From Pigoraptor vietnamica (taxonomy: Eukaryota; Opisthokonta; Filasterea), in assembly GCA_943704525.1 (NCBI GenBank), contig CALSCQ010002830.1, positions 1-18,437 on the forward strand: a stretch of DNA of 18,437 bases. The letters run 5' to 3'. Each line of letters opens with the position of its first letter. Position 1 is the stretch's first letter. The notes beneath the pieces were generated by a model. That model saw nothing but the letters and a program-made list of their open reading frames with translations. It did no database searches and had not been told where the DNA came from. This document shows positions 1 to 8,500 of the stretch, in pieces. The position numbers and the translations under genes were made by a program.

Positions 1-135
1 CCCCTCCCCAAACACCCCCAACACCCCGCTTTGTTCCATGCCGCATGCATTTGCTCCCCTTGTTCTCTGCCGCCTGCATTTGCGCTGTGTTTTTGCGATG
101 CGCGACGTTTAATGTGCCGTTCGCTCCGCTCGCAG

Positions 136-269
136 TGCAAGAGACGCCAGGGCCGGCGTACTGCCCCAAGCCGAAGAAGTCGGGCCCCGCGTACTCTCTC
201 CGCTCGCGCCAGAGCCCCTTTGTCTACTCTGGCTACCACAACATTGTCGCGCTGTCGAGCTTCGCCTAG
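136..269 (+). CDS. Terminal exon of a probable STPG/ODF3-type (SHIPPO repeat) axonemal protein, 5' partial
   Basis: This is a 134-nt open stretch following a pyrimidine-rich acceptor (ccgctcgcag, AG at 134-135) and ending in TAG at 267-269. It encodes about 43 residues containing PGPAYCPKPKKSGPAYSLRS. The PGPAY...GPAYSLRSR pattern is the hallmark of sperm-tail PG-rich repeats found in ODF3/STPG microtubule-inner and flagellar proteins. The exon enters with two nucleotides completing a split codon, so an upstream exon must lie before the window or within the first 130 bases, where I could not identify one. The role, binding of axonemal microtubules, is inferred from the family. The short length allows chance resemblance, so the call is tentative. 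Confidence 0.45.
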
Positions 270-641
270 TGTGTGACTGCGCGAGACTTACGAGTGGCGG
301 CGGTCGCGCTGTGGCACTGCCCTTGCCATACTTTTGTCGCACGACCGTTCGCATGCGCATTGAAAGCGCCGCTTTTTTTTCTGTTTCGCCGGGTGTTCGA
401 GTGCTCTTGGAAACGGCGACGCGCGTGTTGTGTGTGTATATGTGTGTGTGTGTGTGAATTGTATGCGCCCTGCGTTCGTTACTCTCCTCTCTTCCTCTCG
501 GCTTTCGTGCCGGTTCGCATCGCCTTTGTAAGCTGCTGCGGGCCGGAGTTCTGTGTGTGTTGTGCGGCGTTTCGCACACACGCTTCGCGCTTTTTGGTGT
601 GCATACAAATCTTTTACTCCGTTCCGTCCACGGCTCAAGTG
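270..641. other. Convergent intergenic region between two gene 3' ends
   Basis: These 372 bases separate the stop of the plus-strand STPG-like exon from the stop of the minus-strand small gene. The long open frames here on both strands are low-complexity and have no recognisable domain. The only structure I see is the TG repeat at about 425-456. I found no RNA gene and no clear AATAAA signal. Confidence 0.5.
425..456 (+). repeat. (TG)n microsatellite
   Basis: A 32-base run of TG dinucleotides, interrupted by TATA near 437-441, lies in the convergent 3' region. Similar TG-rich stretches fill the sense strand of most introns in the window. Confidence 0.85.
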
Positions 642-1046
642 CTACTCTGTGTTGAGGCTGCCGAGATCTGCGTTCTTCGAATCGCCAAGGCTCTTGAAGC
701 GCTCCGGGCGACCTTCTTCGCGGTCCCTCTGCACCTGCCCCTTGGTCGCATCCGACACGAGCGGCCTGGGGATGCACGCAGGTATTAGAAGAGGGAGGTG
801 CTGACTCATCGCTGAAAGTGCTAAGTGCCGGCGCTGCTAGTGTCTTTGAAATCAAACACTCACTCGTCGACGCCCTGCTTTGCGCGCGCGTACTCCTTGG
901 CGTCTGCGGTCACGGCATCCCGCATTGCCTATTTGCGCAAGTGGGCGATCAGGGCCAGTCGCAACAGATGTCAATAGTGTTTGGATAGCCACATCGCAAA
1001 AAGATGCACACACCTTATCCTGGAGCTTCTTTCCCTGACTCTCGGC
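642..1046 (-). CDS. Unrecognised small protein, three 3'-terminal exons (5' end unresolved)
   Basis: Three exons on the minus strand share one continuous frame: 1046-1014 (a 33-nt mini-exon, AESQGKKLQDK), 928-864 (begins AMRDAVTADAKEYARAKQGV) and 765-642 (begins PLVSDATKGQVQRDREEGRP, ends SLNTE then TAG at 644-642). The introns are 1013-929 (GTGTGT...TAG, 85 nt) and 863-766 (GTGAGT...CAG, 98 nt). Phases match at both junctions, and the donor CGA|GTGAGT is excellent. The encoded segment is charged and probably helical or disordered. No family was recognised. Further 5' exons should lie in 1047-1500: a stretch near 1296-1190 stays open with coding-like composition, and an ATG at 1494 opens a short Cys-containing frame, but no unique splice path links them. 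The gene lies tandem to, and downstream of, the PROPPIN gene. Confidence 0.55.
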
Positions 1047-1646
1047 CTACGCGTCACGAATGAGTCATGCGTTAGCGAAAAGAACACAGGCGAGGACGGA
1101 TGACTTATTGTTACGCGACAGAATGAGCTAGTCGTCATATCTGAGCCGTTCCGGCGCAGCCGCACTGACCATCTTGCTCGGAGGCGTACTGCGCCCTTTG
1201 GGTTCGGTGGCGTTTGCACTTGCAGGGTGCCATCGCGTGAGGGCTCTTGTTGAAAGAAGCGCCAATCGTTGGCATTCCCGGAATTCGCTTCGATTGGAGT
1301 CTCTCAGTGCCGACAGCCACGGCGTGTTGCCGGACAGCGGGGAACGTGCGTGTGCGGACAAGTCACGGATAGCGTGTGGTTCTCTTCAGTGGCACACTCG
1401 TCGCAAGGCAAATCGTTGAATGAGGGCCGCATTTGAAGTACATCTGCACCGGGAAGCAAGATCCAACAGGCCCCTCTAGTCCAAAGAAGTTCATTGGTGA
1501 CTTAAATTCGACAGCCGCCTGTGCACGCACGCACGCACGCAAACGCAAGCGAAAAGACGACACGCACCGCGCGAACACACACTCCTCACGCAGAGAAAGA
1601 GGCAATGGAAGCGTCACGAGTGATGAAATCAGCGGACGGGTCCCGC
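1047..1646. other. Unresolved 5' exons of the small minus-strand gene and spacer to the PROPPIN gene
   Basis: These 600 bases probably hold the promoter and first exons of the gene ending at 642. Candidate coding on the minus strand includes an ATG at 1494-1492 starting MNFFGLEGPVGSCFPVQMYF, and an open segment from about 1296 containing NDWRFFQQEPSRDGTLQ, with possible donors near 1222 and 1176 leading to the mini-exon at 1046. Competing frames overlap here and I could not choose between them. A (GCAC)n-like stretch lies at about 1524-1544. Confidence 0.4.
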
Positions 1647-3417
1647 TCAGTCGTCCCACTCGTTGTCGCTATCTTGCAAGTGGTAGCCCTGCTGCGGCTG
1701 CACCTGCTCCTGCGACGAAATGTCCACGGGCGTCGGGTCCGAAATGTGCAGCGTCTTCATAAACTCAAAGACGGGGTTCCGCCGCATCGTGCGCTTCTCT
1801 CCGTCGCCCTCGCGGTCAATGTTGAAGCGCCAAAACTCGCCGCTCTTGCTCGCGACAAACACGGCGCCGTCCCCGGGACCGCCGATCGCGCAGAGCGTCG
1901 CGAGCCCGTCGAGCCGATACCGCACAAAGCTCCACTCGGATCTGAACGTGTTGACGATGTTATGCGTGAGTGTGCGAAACGTACATGATACGTGCGTGTG
2001 GGACGAAGTCGACAAAAATGAACAGGAAAGCACACGGTCACAGCAAAGCAGTCGAGCCCTCACCTTTGGTGCTTGGGCAGATAGTTCTTGAGAGCCATCG
2101 AGTAGAGAAGCGCGCGCTTGTTGTTCACGCTGTCGTCCCCAACGGAGAAGAGGTGGACAGTCGTCGCGCCGCCCCTCTCACCCACCACGCACAGGCGAAG
2201 GGAGTCTGGCGAAAACGCAATGTCGTCGATTCGCGCACCAACGCTTCCTGCAACGCCGAGATAGACAAGTGCGTTGGAGGACGAAAAAGAAATCGTTGAA
2301 GTGCACTTAACCGTCATGCATGTGCGTGACAAACAGCGCAAATGGCCAAAGTGACCCACCCCTTCGCAGCTCCCTCAGCCCAATCCCCGTGCGCGACTCA
2401 AACAGGCGAATGAGCGTTCCGCGCTCCGACGCCGTCGCAATAATCTCGGCGGACGAGTCGAGCGCGAGCTTTCGAATAGCAGTCTTGTGAGCCGAGATGA
2501 CGCAGAGAATCGCGAGACGACGAATGTCGGCCACCGAGACGGTGCCGCTCTGCCGCCGTGGGAATGCCACGAGCGCGTTGTGCTCGTTCCTGCTGAGTGC
2601 CACGATGCCTGCGCAACGAGACACACCGCAGAGGATTCGATTAGGACATACACGCACACGAACACGCACACACGTGCACGAGCACACGAACAACGCACGT
2701 TCAAAGGAACAGAGCAGACGCTGGGAATGTACCTTCGGTGTTGATGGCCGTGTCAATCTCGAGCAACAACTTCTTCGTTTGCATAGAATACACGCGAATC
2801 TGCGCCGGCATAAAATAAAAAAAAAACAGTCAGACAACGGCAGCCCCGTTAGTTGCATCTATTGTTATAGGACGGCCAAAATCGCACCTTAGTGTCCGTT
2901 GCGACGAGTAGGTGCGCGGGGGCGAGCCTCACAGCCGTAATGGCCGTCTCGAGCTTGATCTCCGCAAAAATGGCGCGCTTCCTCTCATCCCAGATAACAG
3001 CCTGGCACGCACCAAAATTGCGCAGGGTCAGCAAGGCACACCGAAAACCACATTCCGCTCGCAACAGACAGCACATGCCTTGTGTGGGGGAAAGCGAGGG
3101 TCGCCTCCATCGCCAACGAATACGACATGTTCATACGCGCGAAGGACGTCCACAAGTTTAGGCCCTCCTCCGCGAAACTCTGTTGCGCCAACAAGGTGCG
3201 TACAGTTCGATAACTTCCTCAACGAGTGCGCAATCGAACGGGCCATCGTGCACAGCTGGCAGTCCATGGAGGATAGCGGTATTGCAAGGGGACGACACCC
3301 ACCAGGCCCAATCGGCCGCACGAGCTCGTCGCGGCAGTCGACAAGAAAAAGGCCCCGCGCAGTGGCAACGGCCATGTGGCCGCAGTCTGACGCGCCATTC
3401 ACCGAAGTGTGAGCCAT
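1647..3417 (-). CDS. PROPPIN beta-propeller (Atg18/WIPI3-WIPI4 type), seven exons, about 374 aa
   Basis: PROPPINs are seven-bladed WD-like propellers that bind PI3P and PI(3,5)P2 on autophagic and endosomal membranes. The exons, in transcript order, are 3417-3303, 3179-3079, 3001-2888, 2799-2733, 2608-2360, 2247-2064 and 1941-1647 (TGA at 1649-1647); all phases agree. Diagnostic features are the phosphoinositide-binding LRRG at about residues 213-216, within ATASERGTLIRLFESRTG...LRELRRG, which is the WIPI3/WIPI4 form of the FRRG motif. Others are FPPHK followed by AVIWDER, VRLAPAHLLVATDTK, and KNYLPKHQ leading into WSFVRYRL. The protein ends in an acidic tail, DSDNEWDD. The ATG at 3417 was chosen because it directly precedes blade-1 sequence; a short upstream exon cannot be excluded. 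The second intron (3078-3002) appears to use a GC donor (AAG|GCATGT). The gene is transcribed divergently from the cyclase gene. The family call is firm; the WIPI3 versus WIPI4 subtype is not. Confidence 0.9.
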
Positions 3418-3665
3418 TTCCCTTGCACTTTTTCTCACCTTGCACGCTCTCGAGTCAAAGATGCAAGCTCCCAATCTGCACTATTTCAATATACAGCAGC
3501 CCGATAACAACTCGAGTACACGCACGCACCGTACGTGAAAGCCATCGACGCAACCAGTGACATTTTCCACCGCCAGTGCCAGCGAGTCGGGGCAGGGCGT
3601 GCCAAGAGCAACGCGCAACTCACAGAAAGGCGCACAAGGCCCCCATTCCGAAGTTGAAAGAGAGT

Positions 3666-3740
3666 ATGCTGTGCAACCCAACCGAGGATTTGTACCAGCT
3701 CACAATGTCACACGCAGCGCGGACGTGCGCCGGGAGCGTC
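3666..3740 (+). pseudogene. Possible remnant of a nicotinate phosphoribosyltransferase N-terminus
   Basis: From an ATG at 3666 the plus strand reads MLCNPTEDLYQLTMSHAA. The segment NP(x)xDLYQLTM resembles the conserved N-terminal motif of nicotinate phosphoribosyltransferase (NPLLTDLYQLTM-like), the enzyme that makes nicotinate mononucleotide from nicotinate. The frame continues for only about 45 further codons, and no later NAPRT motif is seen before the cyclase gene at 5150. If genuine it is a truncated fragment or an isolated exon. A chance match of about eight residues is also possible. Confidence 0.25.
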
Positions 3741-3838
3741 TATCTTCCCCCCTTACTGTATGCTCTCGTTAGTTACAGGAGTTGCAGGACAGTTCACAGC
3801 TTAACACAGTGAGGGGTTGTTCGAATGAAGCTTTTGCA

Positions 3839-3868
3839 CGTGTGTGTGTGTGTGTGCGTGTGTGTGCG
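3839..3868 (+). repeat. TG-rich microsatellite
   Basis: A short GTGTGTGTGTGTGCGTGTG run lies upstream of the PROPPIN start, in the intergenic region. No function is visible. Confidence 0.7.
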
Positions 3869-4059
3869 TCATGTACCCTTCCCGGTTTTGTCACGTTGAG
3901 CCGGCCAACCAATCTCTGCACAGCGTGGGGGGTGACCCGAGGCGTTCAAACTGATCTGGACACGCAATTAGTGCAGTTTTTTGGGGAAATACAAATAATT
4001 TTCGCCGGGATCGTTCGTCATCGCAATTAGACACGTCATTACAAAAACTCCCTGGTCTC

Positions 4060-4112
4060 AAATTGAACAGGAGTCCACAATTTTTCTCAATTTTTCGAAC
4101 TCCGTTCAATTT
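4060..4112. repeat. AT-rich inverted repeat (hairpin) in the intergenic core
   Basis: The left arm 4060-4074 (AAATTGAACAGGAGT) and right arm 4099-4112 (ACTCCGTTCAATTT) are reverse complements over 14 bp, with a single bulged A in the left arm. They are separated by a T-rich loop of about 24 nt. It sits in the only strongly AT-rich segment of the window. It could be a cruciform, the end of a degenerate small mobile element, or a regulatory dyad; none of these is established. Confidence 0.65.
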
Positions 4113-4125
4113 AAAGACGTGATGT

Positions 4126-4146
4126 CGTCATATGCGTAATGACGTA
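4126..4146. promoter_or_regulatory. CRE/ATF-like dyad (CGTCAT ... ATGACGTA)
   Basis: CGTCAT at 4126-4131 and ATGACG at 4139-4144 form an inverted pair with a 7-nt spacer, and the right half reads TGACGTA. This resembles half-sites bound by bZIP factors of the CREB/ATF type. Binding is not shown; a 6-bp dyad can easily arise by chance. It lies between the PROPPIN and cyclase promoters. Confidence 0.25.
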
Positions 4147-5149
4147 TGGAAGCCGCGTGATTGTGGCTGAAGGGCTGTATTGAATTGCGGTCGTATTCTG
4201 CACAATTTTCCACAATTCCTCAAATAAAATTCTCGGATGAACCCCCTCCTTGTTTACCCGTTTTCGTTACGGGCGCGAAAAACACACACAAGCCAAAAGA
4301 GACCAACCGTTAGGAAAATCGATGCACACGCTACTTTGACAAAGACGCACGACCTGTCGCGAGTTCCCCGCCGTGGTTTGCTCCTTTCTCTGCGTGTGGA
4401 GTGCGGTCCGTCGGTAGTGCGCGAACGCCTCGTGACGGCATTGTGTCTATTGTGTCAAATCGTTGGCGAAAAGGCGCGATTTCGCGAGTGTCGCGTGGGG
4501 CTGAGACGTTTGGAACGGCCCTCAACTCGTCGCATTATTCTTTTTGCTCGTCGACGCGCTTTGGGCGCCGTGGAAACTTTCGTGCTGGGGACGTGTGCGG
4601 GTGCGTGACGTGTGCCGCGCTTGAACGCGCTTTGGGAAGCACTGGTTTTTCTTGTCGTGTGCTCACATCGTGTGCTCACGAAAAGTCGCGTCGTCTTTGG
4701 CCTCATTGTTCTTTCGTGCTGAAAAGAAATTCCACCGCTGTTATACGTTTTGATTTGCGCATTCACGCGCGTTTAAAACTTGCGAGTGCCGTCCTTCTTT
4801 CTGAGCGCAAATATTCTTGTGCGTATGCGATGCCCATTTGCGCATGTGAAATGTTGCGGCGTTTCTCAAATCGGCGTCTTTTCTCCGCAGAGATCTCGCG
4901 CTGGGATCCGAAGTATTCGTTCTGTACCGCCGCTTCTGCGGCACAAATGTCGGGGTGCGCGTGAAGTTTGCACACGCACGCTCGCACGCTTCTCTGCACC
5001 ACACTCCATCTTCGCCGTCGGCCGTTTGTGGCAATGACGCGGGCGCAAGGGTGCGCGCGGCCCGCCTGAGGGTGCGGGTGTGAGAAAACCGGTGACGTCT
5101 CGTTTCGCAAGAGTCCGCCGGCCGGTTACCGGAGGGTGCGATCGCGGGA

Positions 5150-5540
5150 ATGTCCGACAAGCCGGTCGTCGTTATTGATAAGCACGACATGCAGTCGTCG
5201 AGCGACTCGCTCGTGTCGCGGGGGGAGTGCGGCGGCAGCCTCTCCCCCATCCCCGGGGCGTCCCGGCAGTCGTCGCAGGAGTCCCTGAGCGATGTCGGCA
5301 GCACAGCCGGGGATGACTCCCAGCGCGCGTCGATGGAGCAGCGGGATTCGCTTGGAGAGGGCATGAACACGAATGGCAGTGCTGGGCACGGGACGAGCAC
5401 GTGGCGGCGGGCGACGCGTCAGAGCGCGTCTTACCCGCGCTATGGCAACGCGATGGCCAAGGCGAACTCTCGGATAAAGTTGGTGTCGGTCGAGGACAAC
5501 AAGCGGGAGGCAAGCGAGGTGCGTGCAACAGTGCTCTGTG

Positions 5541-5593
<53 letters not shown>

Positions 5594-8500
5594 GTTGGGG
5601 GGTGGTGGGGGAGGGGACACATGTGCACGGGTGGACGCCTTCATCGAACATTTCCCTGTGCCTGTGCGCATACGTTTGCGTCGTGTGTATGCGTGCGTGG
5701 TGTGCGTGACCATATCTTTGTAGCGTACGTCACTTCTTGTGTGACTCTGTCTGATCTTACCCTGTGGCCATTCGCAATCATCAGGACGAGCTTTTGAACG
5801 TCCCCGAACCCCAAATTCGCGGGTGGCTGCTGAAGAAGGCGCGCGTGGCCGGCTGGAAGCGGCGCTGGTTCTCGCTAGAGAAGGACCGCCTCGTCTATTA
5901 CAAATCGAACGAGGACAAGAACCCGCGCGGGTACCTCGACATGAGCACGTGCATGCGCGTGTGGGCGACCAACGACATTACAGACATGCCGCGCAAGTAC
6001 GAGAACTGCGGCTTTGGTTTGCAGATGCTGGACGGGATCGTCTACTTTCTCGCGGTGAACGCCACGGCCCGCACGCACTGGGTGGAGGTGCTCGAAACGG
6101 CGCGGCTGATGTTCCCTCACCACGCGTGGAAAAAGTCGCTCAAGGACGCGCCGTACTTTAAGAAGAATGAGGCCGTGAAGGCGGAGGCCGCAGCCGAAAC
6201 AACGGCGGTCCCCGAGCCCGAGGTGCGTTTTTGTTGGACGCGATTGATCAGATCCGATGTGTTTGTCGTATCGAAGATGTGCCGTTTGCGATTTTCTTTC
6301 TCACTTTTTTCTTTTCTGTGCGTGCAGAAAATTCCGCACTACGGCGGGACTCTTTTTAAGCGTGTCTCTGGTGGCGGGTGGAAGGAGCGCTACTTTTCGC
6401 TCAACAGCGGGTACCTCTCCTGGTACAAGTGCCGGAGCGACGACCAGCCCGTGGGTCTGATATCGATGCGCAAGGTCACCAAGGTCTTCCCTGTCGGCGA
6501 CAGCGACCTCGAAATCCCCGTCCGCTTCCACGGGTGCTCGTTCCAGGTGCAACACCCGACGACCACGCTCATGCTCCTTGCGAGCCGCCCGCAAGCCATG
6601 GCGATATGGGTCGACATGCTGCGCCGGTGGGTCGTGCAGAACGCCGCCAAGGCCGCGCAGGCGCAGAAGGAGGGCAAGAAAGGCGAGGAAGAGCCCAAGT
6701 CGGGCGATCCGGAGCTCGCCGAGTACGACGTCGACATTGACGACGACGCGGAGGAAGGCGGCGCTGGTGAGTCGGCGACATTGCTGTGGCTGTGTGGTGC
6801 TGTGGCTGTGTGGTGCATGTGCTGGCGATGGGTGTCGTGTGTGCGGTTTGATGCCGCCGTCAATAGTACGCGCTATGTGGAGAGTGCCATGCGGAGAGTC
6901 TCTATGTTGTGTTCATTGAAATTGTGAGTGCAATTCGAGTTCCTCAAAGCTATTGTTCAACTTTCTATGCGTGTGCGTGCGCAGACCACGAACTTCGCCT
7001 GCGAACCCTCTCGAGCTACGTCCCGCGACAGGTGCTCAAGCGGTTCGAGAAGGACCCCCACTTGCTCGCGGCCGCTGAGGCTGAGCGGATGAACGGCGCC
7101 GTGCTGTTTGCGGACATTAGCGGTTTCACGGCGCTCGCGGAAACGCTCGGTCGGAAGGGCTCGAAGGGCGCCGAGATTCTCACGACACACCTGAACATTT
7201 ACTTCGGGCAGCTCGTCGACGTCATTCACAAGCACGGCGGCGACATTATCAAGTACGCCGGCGACGCACTCCTCGCGCTGTGGTGCAACGGCCCCCTGTG
7301 GCTGTCGACGATGATGGCCTCGCAGTGCGCGCTTGTGATGCAGACGCAGACCGAGACGTACAAGGCTGGCTCGGTCACGCTCACGCTCCACATTGGCATC
7401 AGCGCGGGTCGCATCATCGGGCTGCACATTGGAGGCGTGAACGACCGCTGGGAGTATCTTATCGGCGGCAAGGCGCTGGAGGAGATGGGGGAGGCGGAGG
7501 GGTCCGCGAAGACGGGCGAGGTCGTCTTGCACGCGAAGGCCTTCCAGCTCGTGCGGCAGCACTGCACGGGGAAGCCCGTCGCGAACGGCAAGAACTGCTT
7601 TCTGCTCGAGTCGATCAACAACATGATGCCGCTCCCTGCGCCGATCACGTACGAGACGAACGGGAGCCACGAGACGTGCCTGCGCGCGTACGTGCAGCCG
7701 GCCGTGCGCGACATGCTGGCGACGGGGCAGGCGCAGTGGCTCGCGCAGCTTCGGCGCATGACGGTCGTGTTTGCATCGCTGCCCGACCTCGACTACGACG
7801 ACCAGGAGGGTCAGCTGGACAGCCTGCAGCTGTGCATGCGCGAGATGCAGAAGGTCGTGTTTGGCCTCGACGGGTTCATCCGCCAGTTCATCATTGGTAC
7901 GTACGTGCGCAAAGAGGCGCTCGTTAGTTGTCCCCGTTGTGCCGGCACCTTTGCATTGTGTTATTACTGTCCTCTCCGTCACAATTTGTTTTGTCGTCTG
8001 TGAAGGTAGGGAGGGGGAGGGCGTGGAGTGTAAATTTTGGTTATCTCTCATTACGGGGCGTGTGACCCTAACGTTATCTGAACTTGTTCGCCCACAGACG
8101 ACAAGGGCAGCGTGCTCGTCGCCGCCTTTTACGAGACGGAGGACTACGCCATTCGCGGCATTACGGCGGCCCTCCAGCTCGTCGAGAAGCTGCGCGAGTT
8201 CAACTTCCGCTGTGCCGTGGGCGTTACGACCGGCAAGGTGCACTTGCTTGCCAGCTTGCCCTGCACCTTCTCTCCTGGGGGCTGAGGCCATGTCAGACAC
8301 ATACACTCGTTAAGGACGTAGTGCGTTGCCATTGTGTGTCGTAGCCTATTCTACCACCCTTCTCAACCTTCTCCCTCCCGTGCATCGCAGGTGTTCCTCG
8401 GGGCCGTGGGCAGCGTGGACCGTCGCGAATTTGCAATGGTTGGCGACACGGTGAATCTGTCTGCGCGCCTGATGGTTGCCGCGGCAAAGGACGCTAAGGA

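Larger units (their letters stand above)
3418..5149. other. Divergent intergenic region between the PROPPIN and cyclase genes
   Basis: These 1.7 kb separate the start codons of two oppositely transcribed genes and should contain both promoters. From about 3950 to 4240 the sequence is markedly AT-rich against a GC-rich background, with repeated CAATT-type words, an inverted repeat at 4060-4112 and a CGTCAT/ATGACG pair at 4126-4144. The stretch 4240-5149 is GC-rich; its open frames on both strands show no recognisable domain, so I read it as promoter and 5' UTR of the cyclase gene. A possible coding remnant at 3666-3740 is listed separately. No clear TATA box was found next to either start. Confidence 0.6.

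Noticed and set aside
1-30. C-rich CCCCAAACACCCCC start considered as telomeric repeat
   Set aside because: There is no regular repeat unit, and the other window edge is also C-rich; this could be an assembly edge or chance.
109-855. A 248-codon open frame on the minus strand
   Set aside because: The translation is low-complexity, overlaps a TG repeat and the STPG-like exon, and shows no domain. Part of the region is better explained by the three-exon minus-strand gene.
1363-1494. Short frame from ATG 1494 with a Cys-x8-Cys pattern, considered as a CX9C mitochondrial protein such as NDUFS5
   Set aside because: Cysteine spacing is one residue short, no second CX9C pair follows in frame, and splicing to the downstream exons is not unique.
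4401-4964. A 187-codon open frame on the plus strand upstream of the cyclase gene
   Set aside because: No recognisable motif, Cys/Arg/Ser-heavy composition typical of GC-rich noncoding DNA, and no splice path into the cyclase start. It is more likely promoter or 5' UTR.
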